From NCBI GenBank assembly GCA_965247965.1, contig OZ252053.1, positions 6,758,001 through 6,822,000 on the forward strand: DNA of 64,000 nt, in the 5' to 3' direction. The DNA is from UBA7328 sp965247965 (GTDB lineage Bacteria > Bacteroidota > Bacteroidia > Chitinophagales > Saprospiraceae). Under the pieces are notes generated by a model. It was not told the origin of the DNA. It saw only the letters and a list, made by a program, of their open reading frames with translations, and ran no database searches. Numbering within the stretch: position 1 is the first letter of the stretch; each line of letters starts with the position of its first letter. The translations under genes were made by a program, and so were the position numbers. Below are positions 44,963-54,956 of this stretch, in pieces.

Positions 44963-47900
44963 CTACCGTTTCATATACGCCTCGTCAAAGTTCATCATTG
45001 TATTAGCTACCATGGCCAATGCGGCTGTTTGTATTTTATCCAGATTATTGTCGAAAGCATATTCACCTACCTGGAGCAATTCGTTCGCCTCTTTGGGGTT
45101 TTTTTTGTATCTTTCTAATGACAGTTCATATTGTTTTTTCATCAATTGTTTTTCACCATTGCCCGGCTTTCTTCCACAAAGCAATCTGAATCCATACCTG
45201 ATTTTATCCTCCAGGCTTTCTCCTCCTTCCAATTGCATCCTTTGCGCTAATACCCTCGCCGCTTCTACGAATTGTGGATCATTGAGTAATACCAAGGCCT
45301 GCAAGGGTGTATTGGTGTTTTCCCTTTTGACAATACATACCGACCGGTTGGGTGCATCGAAGGCGACCATGGCGGGATGCGGAGCAGTGCGGCGGACATA
45401 GGTGTACATGCTCCTGCGATAAAGATTGGCGCCCGAATCGACCTCATAGGGACCTGAAAACAGGGCACTAAAGCCCCAGACGCCATCTGGTTGATAGGGT
45501 TTAACACTTGCACCGCCTACTTTTTTGGCTAATAGTCCGCTCGCCGCTATAGCGTTGTCTCTTATCATTTCTGCCTGCAATCGATAGCTGGGAGCGTGCG
45601 CCATGTAAAGATTCCTTGGATCCTTAGCCATGTGCTCCGGAGTCGCGACAGAAGATTGACGGTAAGTTAGAGACATCACCATGGTTTTTATTAAGTCTCT
45701 TAAATTCCAGTCAGATTCTATAAAGTGTAAGGCCAACCAATCTAATAAATCCGGATGCGTCGGCAACGCTCCCTGGGTACCAAAATCATGCGGTGTTTCC
45801 ACTATCCCTCTTCCAAAGATCATCTGCCAATATCGATTGACGGCGACTCTGGCGGTAAGGGGATTCTCCGGATCAGTCAGCCACAGGGCCAGTCCAAGCC
45901 GGTTCTTTGGCAAACCTTCCTTAAAAGCCAACACTTTTTGGGGTGTACCTGGCAAGACTTCTTCGGTCGGTGAGTCATACTGACCACGATTGAGAACAAA
46001 TGTTTTTCTGGACTCCGGCATATCCTCCATCACCATGATCTCCTTCACGTCATCCAATAGCCTCAGTTTTTTGGCGACCAGATCACGTAATTCTTTGGTA
46101 AGATTTTGGAAACCTGGATGCATTCGATTCAAATAATGGTCCTCATAATCGTCCTCATCAAAAGTAACTTTATCAATAGGGTCATTTGTATGCCTCTTTG
46201 CTATTCCGGCTACTTCAAGGGCCGTGAGGTGTCTATTATACATTGAAAGATGATCAAAACTTCCTGTAAAAATGCTATTCTCCCCGGTCCAATGTCGTCC
46301 GCTTCTTCCAACGATAACCGGCCTTTGTTTCAACCCATCGACTTCTTCCCAGCGGTCGACATTGGACCGGGGAGATTCGTGAACAATAGAGCGGTATAGA
46401 TTGTCGTAGTTGGTTTTACTTTTGGTCTTTTTGCCATTGACATACAACTGAAGTCCACTGGCTCTTGCCGAGCCATCATAGGTGAAAAACACGTGATGCC
46501 ATTCTTCTTTTGGAATGGCTAGATCAGCCGTGATCTGCATATAATTATGTGGCCAAAAGCTGGTCATCTGAATGGAAGGACGATTCAAGTTATCCAACAG
46601 CAAATCCCAGCCTCTCCAGTAACTCACCAGGTCCCCTGAAGTACCCATAATGGTCTGGTTTTCTCCTTCTTTTTCGGTATTTATCCAGCCACCGGCCGAA
46701 AAAGGTTCGTTTATTTCAAAATTACCTACGTCGGTTAATAAGATCATGTCGTCCTCTTTCGCCAATCGCAGAGCGTTGCCAATTTTTCCTTTCACGACAT
46801 GGGTTTCTCCCGAGGCTAGTGATTTGGGGTTGTCATCCACTATTTTATTAAGTGGGTTGTTGATGAAGACCCTGGTAAATTGAGTAGTATTATCCAATTT
46901 TGTCTTTTTGGGCCGAACCGATTCCAAAGGATAAAGAGCATCAGGAGCTGGTGGGCGGATCGTATTTTGTTGAATAGATTCAATAAATTTCCGATTAGCC
47001 GCAACCTCTGATTTTGTAAGCTCCCGTTGTGCGATTGTACGATCAATCTGCTCGGACACTTCAGCCAAATCTTCCTTGACTTCCGGATCCAGTAATAACA
47101 ATACTGGACCGGAAGCGTCGCCTCCTTCTGCCACCATCCCGATTTCCTTTAGGTTGTTAAAGAAAGCTGACATTTGGTAGTACTCTTTTTGGGAGATCGG
47201 ATCGAATTTATGATCGTGGCAGGTGGCACATTCTAAAGTCAGGCCCAGGAAAGCCATCGCCGTAGTATTGTTTCGATCCTGAACGTATCTCTGTCTGAAT
47301 TCTTCGCTTATCACTCCGCCTTCAGCAGTGACAGGATGATTGCGATGGAAGGCAGTAGCCAGTTTCTGGTCTTGGGTCGCGTTGGGTAGTAAGTCACCAG
47401 CCATTTGCCAAATAATAAAATCATCGTAGGGCATATTCTTTTTAAAGGCTCCAATCACCCAATCCCTCCACGGCCAGTTAAATCGCTCCGCATCAACATG
47501 CATGCCCTGGGTATCGCCAAATCTGGCCACATCGAGCCATTCCATAGCCATGCGTTCGGCATGTGCATCGGTGGTTAAGAGCCGATCTACCAGTTTTTCG
47601 TAGGCTTCGGGCGAATCGTCTGAGATAAAATCATCGATCTCCTGAATCGTTGGCGGCAAACCGGTCAAGTCCATGGTTACCCTCCTGATCAGGCGTTCCT
47701 TATCAGCCACAGAAGAAGGACTCAAGCCTTGTTCTTTTAATTTTGCCAGAATAAAATGATCGATGGAGTTCCCCGCTTTCCAATTGGCTGGAAGATCTTC
47801 AGGAACTCCATCCTCCAAAGATGTACCTGTGGTAAAAGGAACAGGAGGAATTTTGGGAGGCATAAAGGCCCAATGTTCCTTCCATACAGCGCCTTGTTCG

Positions 47901-48343
47901 ATCCATTTGGTGATCAAGGCCTTTTCTTTTGCGGAAAGGCTGAGATTGGATTCCGGGGGCGGCATATGGAATTCCTGATCTTCCGAGGTAATCCTTTTCC
48001 AGGCTACGCTTTTTGCAATATTGCCTTTTATAAAAGCATGGCCTCCTGATTCTTTCAATTTGGCGAAAGCCTTTTCTTCAATATCTAGTCTGAAATCTGC
48101 TTCACGTGCATTGTCATCAGGGCCGTGGCACTTGTAACATCGATCTGCCAGGATGGGTTTGATATGGAAGTTGAAGTCGACTTTATCAGGTAGTTCCTGA
48201 TATGCGAGTTTTACGTCGTCAGGTAACGAAGGTTGGCAGCCGAAAGACAAAATCAATGGCAATATCAATATCAATATCAATATCAAGTCGATATTCAATC
48301 CTGAGAGTTCCGACTTGTTCGTTTTTACTATTGCTATTGACAT
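44963..48343 (-). CDS. PSCyt1-DUF1549-LamG-DUF1553 lipoprotein (planctomycete-type cytochrome)
   Basis: 1126 residues. Lipoprotein signal with an LI-repeat core ending LSFGC (Cys36). A planctomycete cytochrome C domain carries CYKCH (69-73). DUF1549 is at about 185-400, a concanavalin/LamG-like domain at about 520-690 (AGGWINTEKEGENQTIMGT; VFFTYDGSARASGLQLYVNG), and DUF1553 at about 815-1110. Such proteins pair with DUF1501 partners in Planctomycetes and are linked to polysaccharide use, mechanism unknown. The DUF1501 gene lies 33 bp upstream on the same strand. Confidence 0.92.
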   Translation of the reverse strand: MSIAIVKTNKSELSGLNIDLILILILILPLILSFGCQPSLPDDVKLAYQELPDKVDFNFHIKPILADRCYKCHGPDDNAREADFRLDIEEKAFAKLKESGGHAFIKGNIAKSVAWKRITSEDQEFHMPPPESNLSLSAKEKALITKWIEQGAVWKEHWAFMPPKIPPVPFTTGTSLEDGVPEDLPANWKAGNSIDHFILAKLKEQGLSPSSVADKERLIRRVTMDLTGLPPTIQEIDDFISDDSPEAYEKLVDRLLTTDAHAERMAMEWLDVARFGDTQGMHVDAERFNWPWRDWVIGAFKKNMPYDDFIIWQMAGDLLPNATQDQKLATAFHRNHPVTAEGGVISEEFRQRYVQDRNNTTAMAFLGLTLECATCHDHKFDPISQKEYYQMSAFFNNLKEIGMVAEGGDASGPVLLLLDPEVKEDLAEVSEQIDRTIAQRELTKSEVAANRKFIESIQQNTIRPPAPDALYPLESVRPKKTKLDNTTQFTRVFINNPLNKIVDDNPKSLASGETHVVKGKIGNALRLAKEDDMILLTDVGNFEINEPFSAGGWINTEKEGENQTIMGTSGDLVSYWRGWDLLLDNLNRPSIQMTSFWPHNYMQITADLAIPKEEWHHVFFTYDGSARASGLQLYVNGKKTKSKTNYDNLYRSIVHESPRSNVDRWEEVDGLKQRPVIVGRSGRHWTGENSIFTGSFDHLSMYNRHLTALEVAGIAKRHTNDPIDKVTFDEDDYEDHYLNRMHPGFQNLTKELRDLVAKKLRLLDDVKEIMVMEDMPESRKTFVLNRGQYDSPTEEVLPGTPQKVLAFKEGLPKNRLGLALWLTDPENPLTARVAVNRYWQMIFGRGIVETPHDFGTQGALPTHPDLLDWLALHFIESDWNLRDLIKTMVMSLTYRQSSVATPEHMAKDPRNLYMAHAPSYRLQAEMIRDNAIAASGLLAKKVGGASVKPYQPDGVWGFSALFSGPYEVDSGANLYRRSMYTYVRRTAPHPAMVAFDAPNRSVCIVKRENTNTPLQALVLLNDPQFVEAARVLAQRMQLEGGESLEDKIRYGFRLLCGRKPGNGEKQLMKKQYELSLERYKKNPKEANELLQVGEYAFDNNLDKIQTAALAMVANTMMNFDEAYMKR
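48261..48284. repeat. Hexanucleotide run (AATATC)x4 in a signal peptide
   Basis: Four perfect AATATC units (TTGATA on the coding strand) encode the Leu-Ile core of the DUF1553 lipoprotein signal peptide. A second hexamer-like run, AATTGN, fills the whole 33-bp gap at 48346-48376 to the DUF1501 gene. Confidence 0.75.
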
Positions 48344-48376
48344 TGAATTTGAAATTGAAATTGTAATTGTAATTGT

Positions 48377-49864
48377 TTAAGCCAGTATGTCCTTCACCAA
48401 GTGCCCATGTACATCTGTAAGCCGATATCGTCTACCCTGATGCTTAAAGATCAACTGCTCGTGGTCAATGCCCATAAGATGCAGAATAGTGGCCTGAAAA
48501 TCGTGGACATGTACCGGGTTTTCTGCAATGTTATAGCCAAATTCATCGGTTTTCCCATAGCTTATTCCAGGTTTCACACCACCTCCGGCCATCCAGACGG
48601 TAAAGCAGCGCGGATGATGATCACGGCCATATCGATCACCTCGATCCAGTCCTTGTGAATAATTTGTACGGCCGAATTCACCTCCCCAGATGACAAGGGT
48701 ATCGTCGAGCAGACCACGCCGTTTTAAGTCGATTACCAAAGCCGCAGATGCCTGATCGGTATCTGTACATTGAGCGGATATGTGTTCGGGAAGATCGTTG
48801 TGGTGATCCCAACCCTGGTGGTAGAGTTGGATGAATTTCACATCTCTTTCAACAAGCCTACGTGCAAGCAGGCAATTAGCTGCATAGGTGCCGGGAATCC
48901 TGGATTCAGGACCATACAGTTCATAAATGGATTCCAGCTCCTCCGAGACATCCATTACCTCGGGTACGGATGTTTGCATTCGATAAGCCATTTCATACTG
49001 AGCTATTCGAGATCTTACTTCCGGATCTTTGACTTCATCATGGTAGAGTTGATTCAACTCACCGAGGTAGTCCAGCATGTTTCGGCGGTCGACTCCTGTG
49101 ATGCCTTCGGGATTACTGAGATACAATACGGGATCTTTACCAGACCGAAATTGCACACCTTGGTGCAGAGAGGGCAGAAAGCCGGTACCCCATAATCTTG
49201 CTGCTAGCGGTTGGGCAGCGGCAACTCTTCCCGTTCCCTTTGATAGAAGAACGCAAAATCCAGGTAGGTTTTCATTATCGCTTCCCAGGCCATAGCTTAG
49301 CCAGGAACCCATGCTTGGCCGGCCGCTTTGCTGGGAACCCGTTTGAAAAAAGGTCATAGCTGGATCGTGGTTAATCGCTTCGGTATGAAGGCTTTTGACG
49401 AAGCAAAGATCATCCACTATTTTGGCTGTATGGGGAAGTAAATCACTCACCCAGGCGCCGCTTTGACCATATTGGTGAAAGTCCCATTCGGATCCTTGTA
49501 GTGGAAAGGATGCCTGGTTGGCTGTCATGCCTGTGAGCCGTTGCCCCATACGAATGGAGGCGGGAAGTTCTTCACCGTGCTTTTTTCGCAGCAAAGGCTT
49601 GTGGTCAAATAACTCCATTTGGGCAGGGCCTCCACTTTGGAAAAGGTAGATGATCCTTTTGGCGCGTGCAGTATGGTGGGAAATCAACTTACTTCCGGAA
49701 ATAGACCCGGCTGTTTTAGAGGAAGTCAAACATCCCGGAAGCAGGGTACCTAGAGCTGCTACTCCTATTCCGGTGCCAGTGCGGGATAGGAAGTGACGTC
49801 GTGTCAATTGAATTGGTGAAAGGTCATCGGAACAACTAGGACAGTTTTTATTATTAATTTTCAT
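48377..49864 (-). CDS. DUF1501 protein with Tat signal
   Basis: 495 residues from the ATG at 49864. Twin-arginine signal LTRRHFLSRTGTGIGVAAL, followed by a Cys in LLPGCLTSS that could also be lipidated. The DUF1501 body is sulfatase/alkaline-phosphatase-like: IYLFQSGGPAQMELFDHKP, LPHTAKIVDDLCFVKSLHT, WGGEFGRTNYSQG, and the C-terminal HDFQATILHLMGIDHEQL. It is the usual partner of PSCyt1-DUF1553 proteins. Activity is uncharacterised; export as a folded protein suggests a metal cofactor. Confidence 0.9.
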   Translation of the reverse strand: MKINNKNCPSCSDDLSPIQLTRRHFLSRTGTGIGVAALGTLLPGCLTSSKTAGSISGSKLISHHTARAKRIIYLFQSGGPAQMELFDHKPLLRKKHGEELPASIRMGQRLTGMTANQASFPLQGSEWDFHQYGQSGAWVSDLLPHTAKIVDDLCFVKSLHTEAINHDPAMTFFQTGSQQSGRPSMGSWLSYGLGSDNENLPGFCVLLSKGTGRVAAAQPLAARLWGTGFLPSLHQGVQFRSGKDPVLYLSNPEGITGVDRRNMLDYLGELNQLYHDEVKDPEVRSRIAQYEMAYRMQTSVPEVMDVSEELESIYELYGPESRIPGTYAANCLLARRLVERDVKFIQLYHQGWDHHNDLPEHISAQCTDTDQASAALVIDLKRRGLLDDTLVIWGGEFGRTNYSQGLDRGDRYGRDHHPRCFTVWMAGGGVKPGISYGKTDEFGYNIAENPVHVHDFQATILHLMGIDHEQLIFKHQGRRYRLTDVHGHLVKDILA

Positions 49865-49897
49865 TTTCTTAGTTTGTGAATGCTTCGAGAGCAACAT

Positions 49898-50247
49898 TGG
49901 AGTATTGGAGTGATGGAGTATTGCGGTAACTGTGAGCGTTGGAACAATCTTGTTTTGTAATTCTTCATTATGTTCATTTCTTCTTTACATAAGGAAATCT
50001 ACGGAAAATCTTACAGGTGAGTGTGTATAATTCGATCGCATACTGCCAATCTCTTAGTTGTTGATACCCACGATTTTTATTCTTTCTCATGGTTACAAAA
50101 TGATTTGTTCCAATATCCCAATCCTCCTTCGTTGAGGCAGTACTCCATTATTCCATCGCTCCATTACTCCATTACTCCATCACTCCTTCGCCAAGGCTCC
50201 GGCGGGCAAGGCACCCCAATATTCCATCACTCCACCATTCCCTTCCC
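49898..50247. repeat. Gene-free stretch rich in TCCATNACTCC repeats
   Basis: 49896-49925 and 50130-50250 carry degenerate arrays of TCCATTACTCC/TCCATCACTCC. 50185-50213 holds TTCGCCAAGGCTCCGGCGGG then CAAGGCAC, found again at 55310-55338. No gene or RNA recognised. Confidence 0.65.
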
Positions 50248-53200
50248 TCACGCCTTCCTAATCGTTTCTGTCAAATTCATAATCGCGTTGGCTACAACAG
50301 TATATGCTGCAAGCTCTATAATATCGAGGCTTGGCTTTACACTGTATTCACCTACTTTTAAAAGGCTTTCAGCGCTTCCGGGATTAGCTTCAAACACCTC
50401 TTTTTGATCTTTTAATAGATCCTCCAGTAATCTCAGTTCCTTTTTATTGGGGTGTCTCGAAGTGGCTAATCGAAAAGCAAGGCTGATCCGCTCATCTGCG
50501 GTGATTCCTTCTTCTGCTAACATTCTTTGTGCGATCAACCGCGATGCTTCAGTGAATTGGGGATCGTTTAGCAATACCAGGGCCTGCATAGGCGTGCTTG
50601 TCGATTGGCGTTCTACAGCACATTGTTCCCTAGTGGATGCATCAAAAGTAATCATCGAAGGGGGTGGAAGGGATCGCTTCCAGAAAGTGTACATGCTCTT
50701 TCGGTACAAATCCTGGCCGTGGTCCTGAATATATTCTTTTAAGGGTTGATTGCCGGTGGCAACCTGGAGCCAAAGTCCTTTCGGTTGATAGGGCTTAACG
50801 CTTGGTCCGCCGACTTGCTCGCTAAGCAAACCACTGATGGCCAGGGCATGATCCCTCACCAGTTCCGCTTGTAGCCGGGTCTGAGGTCCTCGCGCCAGCA
50901 AAATATTGTTCGGATCTCGTTTTGATAACCCCGGATCTACCTCCACTGATTGCCGGTACGTAGCCGACATGACCATTGTTTTCATCAAATTCTTCAGGTT
51001 CCATCCCGAGGACTTGAATTCCAGGGCTAGCCAATCTAAAAGATCGGGATGGGAAGGCAAATCGCCTTGACTGCCAAAGTCCTCAGGAGTGGTGACAAGA
51101 CCCCTTCCAAAGATCATTTGCCAATATCGATTGACTGCTACTCTTGCGGTTAAAGGGTTCTTATCATCAAAAAGCCATCGAGCAAGGCCGAGCCTGTTTT
51201 CAGGATATTCTTCAGGAAACGGAAGTACGTGTTTGGGAGTACCTGGATAAACCCGCTCGGTTGGGGCGTTGTACTTGCCTCTTTCCAGGACATATGCCGG
51301 TCGAACGGTGTCCATATCGGCCATAACCATGGTCGGGTTCAAGATCACTGTATTCGTCCGCATCTCCCTGAATTTGTATTCGCTGAGCCATCTGGTCATT
51401 ACCTGGTATGCGGGGTCACTGTGATGCAACTGGTGATAAAATAAGCGCCTGGCATCGTGATCGTTCTTATTAGTCTTGGCCAGCAGGTTTTGTAGTGAAT
51501 TGTACCTGGTCAGTTGTTGGATTTCATTGGCTTTCAGATTCCGGTTGAAGATCATTAGCTCATCTATCCGCGTTCTGATCAAGCCGAGTTTCTCCAAGCG
51601 AAGTCTTCCTTCACCGCTAAAGGCCTTTCGTCCCACCAAAACAGAGTTTGAGATTGTAGCAGCTTCCCCCAGATTGTCCTTATTTATAACCAACTCCTGG
51701 GGTTCCCCATCCAGATATATTTTTACACCTTGGGCGCGACTTGAGCCATCATAGGTAAGTGCAATGTGAGCCCATTTGTTGCCAGGGAGAATATGACTGG
51801 TTCGTAGTTCAATTGCGTGGTCAGGTGATTGAGGATTGGTTGACCTATTCAACACAAATGAGATCCCATCATCATATACTCCTATTTCAAATTGCGGCTT
51901 CCGTCCTTCTCTGGTCTGCTTTGGAGTCAACAAGACTCCACGTGCCCCATTTTCTATAGAGTACAACCAGCAACTGACCGTGATGGGTTTTCGAAAATCC
52001 AGATCATTTATGCGTCCTAAGTCCAGATAATTTTCACCTGTGAATTCCAAACCTCCCGAATATTTTCCGGGCATGGGAACCACACCGCTGACCACTTTTG
52101 CTGGCCTCAATCTTTTCGATTCCTCTTGTATCTCTTCATTTTCAATATAATCCATGGAGTAATATGCTGCTAATCCCGATGGAATTTTTCCCGATTCCTC
52201 AGAAGTCTCCGCAGAGAGGTCATTCAAATTAACGCGATTTTCCCATCTTCTTTTTTCATAGCTGTCTATTTTCTGCTCTTGAGAATTGACCAGGTTCTTG
52301 ATGTAATTGGTGTACTTGGTCACAGTCGAGTCTGGTATAGGAATAGCCGGTTCGGCCACCTCTACTCCATACTCAACACGTCCTTTCTCCGGAACGCTAT
52401 TGAAAAAACTAAACAAGCTATAAAATTCGTTTTGGGATATAGGGTCGAATTTGTGATCATGACATTGGGCGCATCCGACTGTTAGTCCCAGGAATGAGGT
52501 AGAAAAGGTGTTCAATCTGTCCAGTACATATTCGACTCGGTATTCTTCGTCGACCACACCTACTTCCTGGGTGATCTTGTGGTTGCGATTAAAGCCGGTA
52601 GCCAGTTTTTGTTCGTAAGTAGGTTCGGGGAAAAGATCTCCTGCCAGTTGCCAGGTGATGAATTGATCGTAGGGCATATTTTCATTGAAAGCTTTAATGA
52701 CCCAGTCCCGCCAAGGCCACTGACTCCTTTCAAGATCATCCTGGTAACCATGGGAATCGGCATAACGCGCCAAGTCCAACCATTCCAGGGCCATACGTTC
52801 CCCATAGCCGGATGATGCCAAAAATCCATCAACCAGGTTTTCGTAAGCATCCGAATCGTCATCAACTAAAAACGCATTGATTTCTTCTATACTTGGCGGA
52901 ATGCCCCTCAGGTCGAAAGAAAGTCTTCTGATCAGTTTTGCTCTACTTGCTTCCGATGATGGACTTAAACCTTCCTCATCAAGGCGTTTCATAATGAAGT
53001 GGTCAATGCCATTTTTTGGCCATTTGCGGTTAGAAACTTTTGGTAAATCCGCCTGCTGTGGCGGCAAAAATGCCCAGTGGTCTTTCCATTCTGCTCCTTG
53101 GTCGATCCAACGTTTGAGTATTTCGATGTCCCGATTTGATAGGCTGAGTTTGGATTCGGGAGGGGGCATTTGGAAATCGGGATCAGTGCTGGAAATGCGG

Positions 53201-53505
53201 CGTGCCAACTGGCTATTTTTCAGATCGCCTGGAACGATTGCGAAATGGCTCCCGGAGCTATCGAGTGGCGCAAAAGCGTCTTCTTTGATGTCAAAACGAA
53301 GGCTTGCTTTACGCACCTTTTCATCCGGTCCATGACATTTGTAGCAGCGATCGGAGAGAATAGGACGGACGTGAAAGTTGAAATCAATTTTATCGGGAAT
53401 GTCTTGTCCTATTGAAACCACCTGTCTTTGAGATTCCCGTTGACATGTTGAAAAAATAATGACTGCCAATATTGCTAGTACCAGGCTGTATTTATTAAAC
53501 TTCAT
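50248..53505 (-). CDS. Second PSCyt1-DUF1549-LamG-DUF1553 lipoprotein
   Basis: 1085 residues from the ATG at 53505, giving lipoprotein signal LVLAILAVIIFSTC; the ORF to 53598 is a less likely extension. CYKCH heme motif at 54-58, DUF1549 (HGYQDDLERSQWPWRDWVIK), LamG-like middle (TVSCWLYSIENGARGVLL; ALTYDGSSRAQGVKIYLDGE) and DUF1553 (NPLTARVAVNRYWQMIFGRG). Same architecture as the gene at 44963-48343. Its N-terminal signal lacks the hexamer run. No second DUF1501 gene accompanies it. Confidence 0.92.
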   Translation of the reverse strand: MKFNKYSLVLAILAVIIFSTCQRESQRQVVSIGQDIPDKIDFNFHVRPILSDRCYKCHGPDEKVRKASLRFDIKEDAFAPLDSSGSHFAIVPGDLKNSQLARRISSTDPDFQMPPPESKLSLSNRDIEILKRWIDQGAEWKDHWAFLPPQQADLPKVSNRKWPKNGIDHFIMKRLDEEGLSPSSEASRAKLIRRLSFDLRGIPPSIEEINAFLVDDDSDAYENLVDGFLASSGYGERMALEWLDLARYADSHGYQDDLERSQWPWRDWVIKAFNENMPYDQFITWQLAGDLFPEPTYEQKLATGFNRNHKITQEVGVVDEEYRVEYVLDRLNTFSTSFLGLTVGCAQCHDHKFDPISQNEFYSLFSFFNSVPEKGRVEYGVEVAEPAIPIPDSTVTKYTNYIKNLVNSQEQKIDSYEKRRWENRVNLNDLSAETSEESGKIPSGLAAYYSMDYIENEEIQEESKRLRPAKVVSGVVPMPGKYSGGLEFTGENYLDLGRINDLDFRKPITVSCWLYSIENGARGVLLTPKQTREGRKPQFEIGVYDDGISFVLNRSTNPQSPDHAIELRTSHILPGNKWAHIALTYDGSSRAQGVKIYLDGEPQELVINKDNLGEAATISNSVLVGRKAFSGEGRLRLEKLGLIRTRIDELMIFNRNLKANEIQQLTRYNSLQNLLAKTNKNDHDARRLFYHQLHHSDPAYQVMTRWLSEYKFREMRTNTVILNPTMVMADMDTVRPAYVLERGKYNAPTERVYPGTPKHVLPFPEEYPENRLGLARWLFDDKNPLTARVAVNRYWQMIFGRGLVTTPEDFGSQGDLPSHPDLLDWLALEFKSSGWNLKNLMKTMVMSATYRQSVEVDPGLSKRDPNNILLARGPQTRLQAELVRDHALAISGLLSEQVGGPSVKPYQPKGLWLQVATGNQPLKEYIQDHGQDLYRKSMYTFWKRSLPPPSMITFDASTREQCAVERQSTSTPMQALVLLNDPQFTEASRLIAQRMLAEEGITADERISLAFRLATSRHPNKKELRLLEDLLKDQKEVFEANPGSAESLLKVGEYSVKPSLDIIELAAYTVVANAIMNLTETIRKA

Positions 53506-53618
53506 TAGCGATAGGACTTTAAGAAGCCCTAAGTTCGCAATATCTCTGTTAATTTCATTGTCAATTCGAACAAAAGATTCCGGAAAAGAAAAATACAATC
53601 AATAACACAGTAAAACAT

Positions 53619-54956
53619 TCACCCTCTCGGTACCATACCCAATAGCGTTTGGGGGCTGTCGTATAGAATGGATTCAGCGACCGCGATAGCCTGTTCCACA
53701 GTGAATTGGCCTTGTTCCACTTTGTCGGCCAGTACAATGGCTAGTTGTTTGCGCATTAAAATGGTTTTTCCATAAGTCCAGTCAACGCAGTAAGCATCCG
53801 AAAAGAAGCCAACCTGTTTATTGACCGGCACCATGTCCAACCGTTCAGCGATGACCTGCCTAATGACATCGGGGAAGAAGTTGTGCCACCAGTAGCCTGC
53901 CAAACTAAAGTTAGGAAGTTCGCGTGCCAAAGTACAGAGCGACTGGTTGGCATGCCGGCTCGCTAGAAAACACTGAAATTTCAGATCGGGATGTCGACCG
54001 ATCATATCTGCGAGTTGTGCAATCGTTCGCTGCGAAAGGCGACTACTCGTCTCATACGGCAGGGGCTCTGCGCCGAAACTGAACTGAAAAACGATTTCGT
54101 TGCCGTGTTTCTCTAGTTTTGTCAAAAACAGCTCATTGATGTACGATGCGTAAATATCCCGTTCTTCGGCACCTGCTTCGTCGCGATGCTTTAGCGCCGA
54201 TTCCATCTCTGAGGCACTCACATCCCGGAAGTCGATATCGGTGGAAATGTGTGTTGCGGTAGACAGCAACTGCTCGTACGGGATCGCATTCACATAATGG
54301 TCTACCGCGTCGTGCACGTCGCTGAGCGAACGTATCATACGTTCTGTTGGCGGCCGCCCACCTGATGTGATAGGTGATGGGCTCCCGGGTGACTTTCCCC
54401 AGCAGCGTTCCAGTTCGTACAAGGCTGTGTCGTACTCACCCCATTGGCAACGCGTAAAGAATCCCCATTCCAGGGCATATTGCAAACGGTCGTCATCTTG
54501 ACCGTTCTCACGACGAGCGATTTCCGTACCAGTGCGCTGGATCTGTAGACGATCGAGAATATTGTGGTGCCAACTTCGGTCGTCGGCCCGCTCCCGAATT
54601 TGATCGTCAAGCCGTTTCCAGTTTTCAGAGGTGATCGGTTCGTGCCAGTCATAGAGATCTGCGAGTATAATCCTTACTCCCCAGTAGGAACTCGTATTTC
54701 GGATAAACGGTAGATAAGGCAGCGCCTCTTTAATACGCTGATGAGCTTCTTCTTTTCTCGGCCACCCAGGATATTCCGTCAGACGTTCGCCATTGGGACA
54801 GCCGGCTCCGTAAAGATCGCTGATCACCATGTGATACAACAGAATGTCGTGCAGTCCGCGAGCGCCTAACTTGCCGCCCACAAGATGCGTATGCACATCA
54901 AGCATCGGCACTTCCGCAAGTGCTGATTCCAAAGTTCGTGACAGGTTATTATTCAT
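53619..54956 (-). CDS. Uronate-isomerase-like amidohydrolase
   Basis: 445 residues, no signal peptide. Metal motif VPMLDVHTHLVGGK (His22, His24). Further sites resemble uronate isomerases: LSDLYGAGCP-like N-terminal region, FQFSFGAEP, and the C-terminal GFFSDAYCVDWTYGKTIL. Glucuronate/galacturonate isomerisation is the closest known activity, but this branch is distant from classical UxaC. GC content looks higher than in the neighbours, as for the aldehyde dehydrogenase at 32865. Confidence 0.75.
   Translation of the reverse strand: MNNNLSRTLESALAEVPMLDVHTHLVGGKLGARGLHDILLYHMVISDLYGAGCPNGERLTEYPGWPRKEEAHQRIKEALPYLPFIRNTSSYWGVRIILADLYDWHEPITSENWKRLDDQIRERADDRSWHHNILDRLQIQRTGTEIARRENGQDDDRLQYALEWGFFTRCQWGEYDTALYELERCWGKSPGSPSPITSGGRPPTERMIRSLSDVHDAVDHYVNAIPYEQLLSTATHISTDIDFRDVSASEMESALKHRDEAGAEERDIYASYINELFLTKLEKHGNEIVFQFSFGAEPLPYETSSRLSQRTIAQLADMIGRHPDLKFQCFLASRHANQSLCTLARELPNFSLAGYWWHNFFPDVIRQVIAERLDMVPVNKQVGFFSDAYCVDWTYGKTILMRKQLAIVLADKVEQGQFTVEQAIAVAESILYDSPQTLLGMVPRG

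Noticed and set aside
50130..50250. CRISPR-like look of the short repeats
   Set aside because: Units are 8-14 bases, degenerate and contiguous, with no unique spacers of constant length and no cas genes.
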